Origin: Stereocaulon alpinum
Lineage: Eukaryota; Ascomycota; Lecanoromycetes; Lecanorales; Stereocaulaceae
NCBI GenBank assembly: GCA_018257865.1
Contig: JAEUBA010000044.1
Coordinates: 186,001 to 250,000, forward strand
Reading direction: 5' to 3'
DNA length: 64,000 bases
Shown here in pieces: positions 12,018 through 23,010 of this stretch. How positions within the stretch are numbered: the stretch's first letter is position 1; each line of letters begins with the position of its first letter. The notes under the pieces were generated by a model. The model made no database searches and was not told the DNA's origin. It saw nothing but the letters and a program-made list of their open reading frames with translations. The translations under genes were made by a program, and so were the position numbers.

Positions 12018-12213
12018 AAGTTTGCCGTCTTGAGGTTTCAGGACTGTGGGGTGGGTGTTGGTGTAGGTGTGATATGTTGTAGTATGACGTGGGGAGATGG
12101 GAATGGGACGTTGGAAGAAAGACCGCAATAAGTTTGAGTTGATCGTTTCATAGATCGGATTGCATTCGAGAACTCCGTCTACACTTCTCCGAAGCAAATT
12201 CTCCTACCGATTC

Positions 12214-13932
12214 TCATTTCGAATCTTGGGACCGAACGCTCCCTCTGTCTTCATCGCCATTGGTCATGTGATCGTGGATTCTGTGCTTTCGCGACCATGT
12301 GAACCATGCGGCTAGAACAAGGCAAGTCAGCGGGACAGTGACTGCCCAATAGATCCACATAGATTTGGGGACTGTAGACCGGGTTGGATCAGTGAAATTC
12401 ATTAGACCGGCGCTGAAGAATGTCTGCAACAGAGTTTAGAAACCTCAATTGGTGATTTGAAATGCTTGATCTTACTGAGACGAATGTAGCAGGTAGGAAG
12501 AGAATTGTGAGGAGAGCGATCGCTCGCATATCCGAACTGTCTTCTTTTGCTGCACGAGCTATCTTATATTGCAATTGGCTGTCCCTTTGGGCGACTAGGC
12601 TGTAGAGCTACATATAGCAGCAGTAATGTTTAGTGATACGTGGATTTCACTGGTGGATCCGGAAGCATACCACGGAGTTCTGGGCTTGTACTCTGCTGTA
12701 TAGGGATGCAGATGCCTGCTTGTGACTTAGGCTTGTGTTTCTCGACTCTTGTAGCCACTGCCGTAGCTTTTTGTCGCTACTCTTAAATCTGCGCGCAGCC
12801 TGGTGGGTTCGGTGACGCGAAATTGTGTAGATGGATGACAAGTCTGCCAGGTAATCGTGAAGACGTAACTCAAAGTCTATAAATTGATCAAATCGCGAGA
12901 GTGCATAAAGAGTGCCGTTAATTTGCTTGATGATAGAGTCTGGATGCCGTTTCGGAGTTGTCCGATACTGATACTGATAATAGTCCGTCCAACCTGTATC
13001 TTTCTCTAGAAGGGAGGTGTTGGCGTCCTGTATGCCGCCATACCCCTCCATTGTATCGGTATATAGCCGCAACAGGAGTACTGGCAATAGCAGTGGATGC
13101 TGCATCACCGACGCTTTGCTTGCCAGAAGCTTCAGGAATCGCCGCTGGTGGACTGGAGAAGTAGAGTGGAAGATCCCAGTAGTTCTCTGACTTGCAATGT
13201 TATAAGATATAGCAAGAGCACACTGAATTGGCGTTGAATGCGGGGTCTGAATGACGAATCTTACCATTAGATATCAGGAGTCGTCCAGATTGATAATGGG
13301 GCCAGGTATCACCTATTCGAGACTCTTTCTCATCATCTTCCCGATCTGGAAATGCCACGAAACAGCCGTTCTTGCGAACAGTGATATCTAACCATTCAGT
13401 AGGAAGACTGAAGCGTCTGTTGATCTCGAAGAGCGTCGCCGTACTGAAGGGTAGACCTTTAATGCGACGAGGAGGGTTGAAGACACCGCCATGGCCATCA
13501 ACATACGTATCAATTTGCTGAAGGGGGACGAAGGCTTTTGGGTCCGTATAGGATCTGAGACTTGTCAAGTATTGCCCAGTTGAATCTCGACTATCTGACC
13601 AACAGAAGGCGAATATGGGAGGCATCCTTGAATTAGAGTCAGACGTGTTATGCTTTTCCTCCTTTCAATTCTTGTCATAGTCTCGATCCCTTGGTGCATG
13701 ACTCAACGGTTTGACGTTAAGAGAAGTCTACCTCTGAGCCTAGCCACTGCACAATTGCTGCTTCGTTGTCTAGCTCGCGCACAAGGACGTTCTGATCCTG
13801 CTAGAAGTCAACATAACCTGTACATAGTTGATGGGAGGCGTCAGAGATACTACTTACTGTCACCTGGACGCATTGGACAGGACGAGGCTGGCAATGGGTG
13901 CCTTGTACTAACTCGCCATGATTATAGTCCAT
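12214..13932 (-). CDS. CorA-like Mg2+ transporter-domain protein, with a probable frame break
   Basis: Inferred minus-strand exons are 13858-13932, 13732-13800, 13265-13661, 12671-13222, 12476-12607 and 12214-12423. The last two joins are clean: ...QNSV + LYSLVAQRDSQ and FLPATFVS + TFFSAGLMNF. These give the family C-terminus, a helical arm followed by two membrane helices (AIALLTILFLPATFVS and WIYWAVTVPLTCLVLAAW). Upstream blocks also fit, such as NPPRRIKGLPFSTATLFEINRRF and CALAISYN...TTGIFHST. The join near 13223-13265 does not hold frame: the only good donor is phase 1, the only good acceptor is phase 0, and the implied intron is just 42 bp. The gene may be a recent pseudogene, or the sequence may carry an indel. 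Fungal members are mostly uncharacterised membrane proteins. Confidence 0.65.
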
Positions 13933-14414
13933 CGCTGAGCTGCTTTTAGAACTGGTGCATTGAAAATGGATCTATCGTCGCTCCAAGGGATGAAGAAGGA
14001 CTGTATATGCAGGTTGACCTTGCGACGTCTTGTGGCTGAGGCTGGACTCATCACTGTCAGTAGCTTAGTAATCGATCGACTTGCAACGACGAAGAAGACT
14101 ACACTCAACGAGCGCATTATTCATTACTTCCAAGGATGAGTCTGGAGAGCAGATAGAGTAAGTCTCATGTGGCATTAGTCTACAGAACATAAAGTAATAT
14201 CGAATTGCAATCCGTTGCATGGCTCGAATCTCATACGCAGCCCAACCTTGGAAGCCGCCTGAAGTTTAAGGCTATCGCGGCCCGAAGGCTTAAACCGGGA
14301 GTCACTCAGCCGCAGAGCCTCCGGGGAGAACGTGGCCCAGAGGCGTGACAAGCCTTAGTGTTTAGAATCGCTAATAATCCTCCTCGCAACGTCAGCGACC
14401 ATAAAGATCATATC
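13933..14414. other. Divergent promoter region
   Basis: This sits between the CorA-like gene (minus) and PPIL2 (plus). No further feature was recognised. Confidence 0.5.
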
Positions 14415-16241
14415 ATGGGCAAAGGTCAGCAAAGCTCTCCACTCAACTGCGCGCTCATTTACTAACCTTTGCCTTCCTTCTAGGAACCGACAAACTCTAT
14501 GTATGCACCATCCTGCCTCACCCTCCCTCATGGGCCTGCTAACCCACGCTTCCAGATAACCCACAGTGAATGGGCATCCGAAGATGCATACTCCGCCAGC
14601 GCCGGCTCTGGCATCGCGAAATCAAAAGCTCCAGATAGCACTTTCAAGCGCCTGCCTTTTGACTTCTGCGCCATCTCTCTTCAGCCTTTTAAAAGTCCCG
14701 TGTGTACACCGGAAGGCCATACTTTCGACATCCACAACATATTGCCATGGCTGCTGAAGCATGGTACGAATCCTGTCACTGGAAAGCCTTTGAAGAGCAA
14801 TGAACTCATCAAATTGCATTTCCACAAGAACGATGAAGGCGAGATGATAGATCCGGTTACGTTCAAGGTCTTTACGGACAATACGCATATCGTTGCGTTA
14901 AAGAATACCGGCAATGTCTTCGCGTATGATACAGTAGACCGCCTTAACATTAAAGCGAAGATGTGGAGGGATCTAGTCAGCGACGAGGAATTCGGCAGGA
15001 AAGACATCGTCACGCTACAAGATCCACAGAACGTCGAGTCGCGAAATCTCAGCTCGTTCAAATACCTCCAAGACGGTGTCTCCACCCTCACAGAAGCGCA
15101 ACAAAGAGAGCGAAACGCAGGAGTAAATGCCTCCGCTCTCGGAAACGCCGCCTCAATGATCAAATCCGCAAACCCTACCACCTCCCCCGCGCCCTCAAAA
15201 CCGCAAGTAGGCAAATACCTCCACCAAAAACCTACCGCCACCTCCTCCTCCTCCACCCCATCAACCGCCCTCACCAAACCCACCTCTACCACCACCCCGA
15301 CCACTTCAAGATCCCAAATAAAACCCAGCAAAACCACCCCCTACAACGCCTCCCTCCACACAACCGGCCTCGCAGCCGCATCCCTAACATCCACCGGCCT
15401 AACCCCACACACAACCTCAACCCTCGCCCTCCTAACAGACGAACAATACCTCCTCAAACCCCACCGCGTCCGCGCCCCCGGCTACGCCCGCCTCCTCACA
15501 ACCCACGGCCCCCTAACCCTCGCCCTCCACCCCGAACACGCCCCCAAAGCCGTCTGGAACTTCATCCAGCTAGCCAAAAAGGGCTACTACAACGGCACCA
15601 TTTTCCACCGCAACATCCGCAACTTCATGCTCCAGGGCGGCGACCCGACGGGGACTGGGAAGGGCGGGCAGAGTGTTTGGGGCAAGGGGTTTGAGGATGA
15701 GGTTGAGGGGCCACTGAGGCATGATAGGCGCGGGGTGGTAAGTATGGCTAATAAGGGGAAGGGGACGAATGGGAGTCAGTTTTTCATTACGTATCGTGCT
15801 TGTGGGCATTTGGATCGGAAGCATACTTGTTTTGGAAAGGTGGTTGGGGGGGAGGAGACGCTTGGGAGGATTGAGGGGGTGGAGGTTGGGGAGGGGGGGA
15901 GGCCGGTTGTGGAGGTGAGGATTGAGGAGGTTAGTGTTTTTGTCGATTGTTTTGAGGAGTTTATGAAGGGGAAGAGGGAGGGGGAGGTGAGGGAGATGGA
16001 GGAGGAGGAGGTTAGGAGGAAAGGGGGGAGGGAGGATGATAGGGTTACTTGGACTGGGAAGCGGTTGAGGGGGGAGGGGAAGGAGGGTGCGGATGGTGCG
16101 CCGAGTGTTGGAAAGTATCTGAGTGGGGATGCTGGATCTGGAGGGAACGAAAAGGTGCTGGAGGAGTGGGAGAGAGAGGAGCCTGTCAAAAAGAAGGTCA
16201 AAGCTGGTGGTGGTGGGTTTGGTAATTTTGATAGCTGGTAG
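14415..16241 (+). CDS. PPIL2: U-box cyclophilin, peptidyl-prolyl isomerase-like 2 (Cyp60/PPIL2)
   Basis: Exons are 14415-14424, 14484-14500 and 14556-16241. Two tiny 5' exons (10 and 17 nt) encode MGKGTDKLY and join to ITHSEWASEDAYS, the conserved family start. The protein has 570 residues. A U-box lies at about 42-110 (LPFDFCAISLQPFKSPVC...HTFDIHNILPWLLKHGTNP). The cyclophilin domain lies at about 312-470 and includes FHRNIRNFMLQGGDPTGTG and ANKGKGTNGSQFFITY. The tail is charged and Lys-rich. Orthologues are nuclear spliceosome-associated proteins with a ubiquitin-ligase-type U-box. The coding strand is A/C-rich up to about 15640 and G/T-rich afterwards. The stop is 99 bp from the convergent EDC3 stop, so 3' UTRs probably overlap. 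Confidence 0.96.
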
Positions 16242-16340
16242 TCTACTTGAATATCAGCTCGTAAGCCACAGTCTCCTTCTATGATACCATCGGCTAAGAA
16301 ACGGCAATGCAATCGATGCTCAGCAATACGGTCATGGTGC

Positions 16341-18738
16341 TCAAAGCCACCGTGGCCATCTACCATTCTCGTCCATCGCTTTCGCTTTCGTCTCCCGACT
16401 TTCATACTGAATTGCTACGACCCACTCTCCTCCAAACTCCACCCCGTGCCGCCTTCTGGTGCCAAACTTCTTCCACGCAGAGGGACTGATGCCAATGTCC
16501 GCTACATACATTCCAAGGTTCTCTGCGCCTTCAACACGCCCAAGAGCGGTCAGTAGTCCAGTCTTCGGAGCACCGAGAGAAAGTATGTGAGCAGCATGCA
16601 GATGCAATGGTTGTGAATCATGGGATGTTAGCATGCCCGTAGAGGCATCGATACCAGATGGTACATCAAGGGACAGAGTTGCTGCGTCACTGCTGTTAGC
16701 CCAGAATATGAGCTGGAAGTAGGACGCTTGGTCGTCTGTACGGAGGTCGTCAAAGGCAACATGCATGCCAAGCAACGCATCAACGATAAGATCTGTTGGT
16801 GCTTGCAGCTTTCGAAGTGTACGCACTAACCCATCTTGCTTGATAGCTTGTCCGCCGCAATTGCGGAAGACTTTCAGCTGGCGCCGTACGCTGTCCAGAA
16901 GATCATCTTCACGTTCGAGGCCGAGGATACACAAGATCACCCTAGCACCGTGGTTGCGCAGGTGACGGGCAGCTGCTATGGCACGGGAGCCGGTTTTGTG
17001 GTTGCCGGCTAGAATTACAACAAGTGGAGTTGACCAGCGACCTGGGTGCTCTTCATCTTCTGTGGTGGATAGATTGTAAGCTGTCTCAGCGATGCTTCGA
17101 GCTGCATTCTCCGTCATAATCTCTTCAGTGAGCCCGAGCTCGGAGGTGGCGAGTTGTTCCAGCTCCAACATCTGTAAAGGGCTGATGGAGGGACAAGAGC
17201 GGTTGGTTGATGTCAGGCGGAATGAAGGTGTAGAACGGTTGGCCGACGTTTTGGGAAATGTTGTCGAAGAGTCTGTCTTAATCCTTGGGCTCGCTGCTCG
17301 AGAATGAGCGGATCGCTGTCGAGCCATCCCTACTGAATCAGCCACGAAAGCAGAGCTGGAACCATGGTAATTGTCGGCTACAAGGACGCTGCCGATTCTC
17401 GAAGGACCTCTCTTTGTAGAAGTTCTCGACATCATGGTTTCGCTAATCTCAAGTTCACTGTCACTGCTATGCTCCACCACCTTTTGTAAGTTTGAATCCA
17501 GCACATTCTCTGTATGATGCAGGTTTTTACCCCCGGCAGTCCCTGTTCTAGAAGTTGGCAGCCGATTGAAGCTGACCAGACGAGCTTCGTCAGCCGTCGT
17601 ATCATCCTGTCTTATCTGATCAAACACTTTTCGTTTGTCGAATTTGGAAAGATTCTCTTCAAAGTCGAAGTCGCCCATGTCCTGTATATCGGTCACTTCT
17701 CCCGTAGCCCAGCCATTCTGGTCCTCCTCTTCTCTATAGCGTCTGCGGCGTTCTTTGGGATGGTCTGGAGTGTGTTTCGTATGACGGGCTGATCTTGGCT
17801 TGAGGGACGAGTTTGGAGTCATCGTAGCGTGCTGAGAGTGTGGACGTTCCTCGGTCGTTGCAGGTTCTGAGAGAAGTGGAGTCTGACGCCAGCCCTTTGG
17901 TGGTTTGTTACGACGTTTTTGATTTGATGCTGGTGTAGTTGGAGGATTAACGTCCGGTAGAGGCTGCGTTTGTGAAGACGCTGTCGCTTTGGCGCTTGAT
18001 TTCCTGGCTCGTCTCTTGCTATTGTTGGCCGCCTGCCCCAGTGGCATCTCTGGGTCGCGTAAGAGCTTAGTAGGCTGCTGCTTGGGCGTCTCGAAATTCT
18101 CGTCGTCCGGTCCCACTCCATGTACTTGCCCGTTGAGAGAAAGGTCGTTGAAAGGCCCGGAAAGCGTAGCAGACGGCGTTATGTTCTCTTGACTCCTTGC
18201 AAGGCCAAATCCATGTACATTTCCTCCTTTCTCAGTTGTAGCTGGTATCACTGGTTGTGAAGGTACCGAACATTGTGGACGCGTTGGAGGCGCTACGGCT
18301 GGTTGAGAGTGAAGGGTTGGCTGTGGCACTGAGGAAGTCCCATTGAGCTGTGAATCCGTTGGTCGCCGAGTACTCGGCGCATCTCGTCTCTCATAGCTCA
18401 CAATGGCCGGATCGACCAAGGCTGGCTTGCCTTCGTCAGACCTTACGCTTGGCTTTGGTGTTTCTGCCTCGACCTCGATCTCGAGAATGTTGGATCCATG
18501 CACGATAAGAACCTCTTGAGGGAATCCAGAGGCGAGCCATCTGACTGATTGCAAAGTAAGTGAGTGGCGCTAGGTAGATTGTTGTTGGTGGTGGGCTTGA
18601 GGGCGGAGGAAGAAGTGCCTTACCTTTGTTTAACGTCAATTGTTGATCTGCTACATCGATGACTAGGCCGCGTACCTTGGCGCTTGGGGGGTCTCTGAGT
18701 GTCGTTAGAACAGACAGTCCAATGAAAGCTTCAGCCAT
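16341..18738 (-). CDS. EDC3: Enhancer of mRNA decapping 3
   Basis: Exons are 18624-18738 and 16341-18544, with a 79-bp intron, giving 772 residues. An Lsm-type head begins MAEAFIGLSVLTTLRDPP and runs across the intron (LTLNK + VRWLASGFPQEVLIV). A long disordered linker follows. The FDF motif is at about residues 325-350 (DMGDFDFEENLSKFDKRKVFDQIR). A YjeF_N Rossmann-like domain runs from about 493 to the end and starts SPLQMLELEQLATSELG. EDC3 is a P-body scaffold that binds Dcp2 through the Lsm domain and the Dhh1 helicase through FDF, and dimerises through YjeF_N. All domains are present in order, so this is a confident orthologue. Confidence 0.95.
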
Positions 18739-19051
18739 GAAGGAGGGATTTTTCAGGATAGTCAGTGGGGGTCCAAGTTGTACATGGAGGTTTGATGCGG
18801 AAGCTGCCCGTTTTCATAAACCTTTTTCTGGACAGATTGATTACTAGGTAGAGAGCACAAACTAATGTAGTTGTGAAGGGTCAAAACTGTTTACTATTTG
18901 CATACGCTATCGGGGTACCGTATGTGAAGCTAGTGGACTAGGTACAGCGCTGCAAGCAAGAAATTTCCTCCATCTTACCCCAGCCAATGCTCTTCTATTT
19001 TGCATCAAGCTTACATAAATTAAGTAATGCAACAGGTCAGTGCCACAAACA
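18739..19051. other. EDC3 promoter and PIF1 3' flank
   Basis: A short spacer of about 313 bp. No gene or clear regulatory element was recognised. Confidence 0.5.
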
Positions 19052-21888
19052 TCACATACCGTACATCGCCTGCATCGCGTCGTCGTCCTCGTCAGGCGTG
19101 AATCCCGAGTTGAGGAAGTCGTTCTCCCAGGCTATGGCGGCAACCCCTTTGCTCGGCGCTGCATTAGGCACGTTCGAGCTTGAGGCCTTGTTGACACAAT
19201 ATAGACTGTCATAGAACGTTCGCACCCTGTCGTGGGCCATGACCTTCTTGGGATCGAATCTCGTGATTTGCAGTCCTTCCTGGCAAGTAGCACGACTAAG
19301 GGCGACGTACGCCTGACCTTTTTCGAAGATCTTCCCCAAATCCACCTTCACCCTGTCTAATGTCTGACCCTGAGCTTTGTGGATTGACAGAGCCCAGGCC
19401 AGAATTAGCGGTACCTGGGCCCGCGACGCCTGTACTTCGCCATTGGGTAGCTCGATCTTCCACGACTCTCTCTGACAGAGTAAATCCCTCGAGCTGCCAT
19501 CCGCAATGGCAAATCGTACAAGCGGCCACTTTTGGCTCGTATCACCGGCTAGGTCTCTGTTGATCAAGGCTTTTAGCTTCTTCCGAGATTTGGTCATTTC
19601 TTCGTCGTCCAATTCCATGGTCTCCACAGCCTGAAACTCATCCTCGTCCTCGTGATAGATATCGAACGTCTTCTCATCCATGAAAGCAATGACCTTTCCA
19701 ACAGAGCCATTGACAAGGGTGTCGTCAATGTTCTTGATTAGCATTACCTGGGCTCCCTTCTTGAGCGTGATCGACGGAGGCGCCATACAATTGTCCAACA
19801 ACTTGCTCCGCTGCACGGCATCCGATATCATGCCGCCATCTTCGGCCTTGAACTCATATTCCTTTCCACTGAGATTTCTCATTCGAGCACTGTTGGCGGC
19901 TTCGACCTCGGTCCGAGTCGGGAATCTTGCTTGTATCAGTCCAGCCTACTGATCAAGCTCTAAGTGAGGACTTACAGTTCAGTGGCTTCGAAGTCATCCA
20001 GTTGCCCTAGAGGCCGGTTGAGAGCCTGAAAGGCATCGATCGACTTTTGCGTCAGCCGTCCTAACCTCATCTCATTGAGCATGTTGGCAAAGACTGAGAC
20101 TGTTAGTAATGCTTTTTTCCGCCAAGAAAGAAACGTACCTGGGTCTTTCTGGCGAAATACTTGTGACAGACCAATAGTGTGCTCGATCGAGGTATTCCAA
20201 GTAGAAGCGTCAAAGGAGAACTTTGCGACTCTACCGTAATCTGGTACTGGAGGCAGTTGAAAGAAGTCTCCTGTAATAACAAGCTGAATGCCTCCGAACG
20301 GTCGGCCGTTGTTGCGTATTGCTCGTGCTATAGATTCAAGCTTATCAAACAGGTCGCCATCGACCATGGATATCTCATCAACCACCAAGACTTTGGTGCG
20401 CATCCACCGATTCTTTGCCTTTTGATTTCTCTTGATTTTCTTGACCAGCTCAGGCACGGCTTCCTTCCCCAAGCCTATTCCCGCAAAGCTGTGCAGTGTG
20501 ACCCCGCCAACGTTACAGGCAGCAAGACCGGTAGAGGCTGTGACAGCGATGCGATCCGGTTCGCGCTTGTACTTGGCCCGAAGTACTCTGATCGTCTCGC
20601 GTAGCAACACCGATTTCCCAGTACCTGCAGAGCCTGTGAAGAATACGCTTTTCTTCTGTTCCGTAACTAAATTTAAGACAGACTTCTGCTCGTCGCTCAG
20701 AAATACTCTTTCAACGTTGTCCTTTTTCTTCTTGGAGTTCGACTTCGCAATTTCTGCGCCTTCGACGTCCTTGGAAAGCTTTCGGTGCCCTTGACGTAGC
20801 TTCTTCTGTTCTTCTTTGACAGCACTCGCAGTCTTGTTCCATGGGAACGGCGACTTTGAGGTTTTGTCAGCAGGAAGTGGTGTGTAGGCTACTCCAGCGG
20901 ACTCTTTCAATTTTCTCTGCTTCCGGACGTCCTCGACGACGAAGTCTGGTACACCTTTCTTAGTCAAATCCTCGCACAGAGTCTCCACATCACGAGGAGT
21001 GTGAGCTGTTCCGGCTGCTTCCCGCTCTGCCTTCCCTTTCTTTGCTGCCGCTATCTTGTCTGCAGCAAAGTCGGGTATTCCTTTCGCAGTCTGAGCTCCG
21101 TGGTGGCGGGAGGTGCCACCGGACTTCTTTCGCTCGCCCGCTTGAGAATTTCCGGCCAGATCTTCATATAATTTGTCTGCCTCTTTTACTTTGTTCCGCT
21201 CCATCTTCTTTGTGAGTCTCTCCTTATCCTGGGTTGAGTAACGCCCATTGAGGCTCTCACAAAGGGTTTCGACGCGCTCCTTTGCTCTTACAGCTTGCCT
21301 CTTTTCTTCTTCGACCCAAGGTAAAGTTCTCCTCTTGCCGGTGTTAGCAGAAGGAACTCCACCGGCGGGAACTTTGGGGGCTGGGATCTGGTGGTGTGAT
21401 AATGGAGACGAGGACCATGGCAGCGGGGCGCTGCTGGCTGGTGCAAGCGGAGTGGCAGTCGGCTTCTGGTAGGAATCAGCCAATAAAGTCCTTGATGACT
21501 GAGTGTCGAAGGATTGCGAGCCAGCTTGAAGTGACATGTCCTCGTCTAAATCGATGTCGGCGTCGTCATCGAAGTCGTTCTCATCGAAAGAGACCGTATC
21601 ATGTAACTTCCCCACCCTTCCCGAACCAGTAAGTTGTTGCGTCAGATTAATCATGATTTTTTTCTTCAATCCTTGCTCCTGGCTGCTGAAGGGTGATTCC
21701 CTGGCATTGGCCTGTGACGCGGTGCGTTTCAGTGGATTAGTAGAAGCTGACCAGGAGGGCAGCGAGGTATTCAGAGCAGCTGGGGGGACTGGTCTGAGAG
21801 CATTGGCTTTACAATGTTGCTGTAATGTCGTGCCTTTTAGTCCACCAGTCATTGCAGGACTGTGGTCCTGCAAAGCTTTTCCTAGCAT
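19052..21888 (-). CDS. PIF1: PIF1-family ATP-dependent 5'-3' DNA helicase
   Basis: Exons are 20139-21888, 19976-20093 and 19052-19925, with introns of 45 and 50 bp, giving 913 residues. The N-terminal 400 residues are charged and disordered. Walker A GSAGTGKS is at about 419-426, the ASTGLAA block follows, and Walker B VVDEIS is at about 502-507. Next come TGDFFQLPPV and FRQKD, the last split by the first intron. ELFPTR is split by the second. SIHKAQGQTLD and AYVALSRAT lie near the C-terminus. PIF1 removes telomerase, unwinds G-quadruplexes and maintains mitochondrial DNA. The frame stays open for 59 codons upstream of the ATG at 21888 (see findings), which may encode a mitochondrial leader on another exon. 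Confidence 0.95.
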
Positions 21889-23010
21889 GATCTCTGGTCG
21901 GAGTGCTGCATCAGAGGTCGAGAAGGAGCGGTAATTGTCAGTTTGAGAGGGGCGAAGACGGATAGGAAGGAGCGAGATATGGGGAGCAAAAGGCGATAAG
22001 GACCAAGACTTCGCGAAGGCGAGCCGGACTTGTTGTAAAGCCAGAATGTATTGCGGCCAGCCTAGTTACACGTTATGGTGGCATTGGAATCAGAGGAATG
22101 CTTTGACTACAATGGCGTTGTTGATCTCAGAGTGGATTGATGATATGATGAGATTTGCCTCGCGTCTGCGAACCCCTGTCAACGCGCTAGAACTAGTTTA
22201 GTGCCCGCCGATATTCTCCCGCAGCTCCTCCTCGCTTCATCAATAACCTTCTTATTGTTGTTGCCTTGTGTAAGGCGGCTTTTTAAACCTCAACGAATTG
22301 ATGATCGCTTGCGATTGATACTAACTACGTCAATGATGCTGGCGACAAGGCTTTCAGGAAGCTCGAGATGCCCCCGAATGCTATCCAATCTACACAGACC
22401 AAGGGTAAACTCTAATAGCCTTTGTACATCTGTAGAGGTTGACAGAAAGACGACTTTCCGAATTCGAGTGAAGGCGAGCTTCAAGCCCGATGCCGGTACA
22501 GCCGTTGAGATTATGCAAGACGATACTGCTGTGACAAATAATCCATGCGATTACACGATGTCCCCAGAGCTCTAATCTCCCTTGCATGCAGGCCCTTGCC
22601 CGTGGAACATAAAATCTCGGATTGTATGAATCAATCAGTCAAGCACACATCAACAGTGAACATGCGCCCTCCAGTCTTTGTTGTATTGGCATTCAGGGCT
22701 ACAATGAGTATTTGGCCATTGAGAGTATCGTTCTGATGCCGCTAATGGCTGTCCGATCTCCCTCAACACTCCCAAGCGTATGAAGTGCGGCCGTCTTCGA
22801 TGATAGCGACCCTATATTCCAAGATCGTGACAGTAAATCAAGATGATAATGTACTTCCATACTGAGGAGAAGGTCAAGCTCGAGATCAAAGGTGAATGTC
22901 ACTCGTCGAGGCAGCTGGCTTCACCCGTCGTCCTATCACGTGTGTTATGTCAACACTCAGCTCAACACCTCGCCATCACACAACGACGGACCCTACCCGC
23001 CCAACATGTA
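21889..23010. other. Divergent promoter region of PIF1 and the 23.0-kb gene
   Basis: Next to PIF1, 21889-22065 is an open in-frame extension without its own ATG. The rest has only short unsupported frames. Confidence 0.5.

Larger units (their letters stand above)
11085..12213. other. Intergenic: pyrimidine-rich block followed by G-rich block
   Basis: No supported gene. About 11610-11720 is C/T-rich on the + strand. From about 11740 to 12060 the same strand becomes strongly G/T-rich, with long G runs and a GTGAGA microsatellite. A minus-strand open frame at 11646-12197 is a low-complexity product of this composition. Confidence 0.6.

Noticed and set aside
11646..12197. 183-codon minus-strand frame rich in Thr, Pro and His
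   Set aside because: It is a by-product of the G/T-rich low-complexity block; there is no domain and no splice or start context.
14963..15694. 243-codon frame inside PPIL2
   Set aside because: It is a shadow of the real gene in another frame, kept open by local A/C-rich composition.
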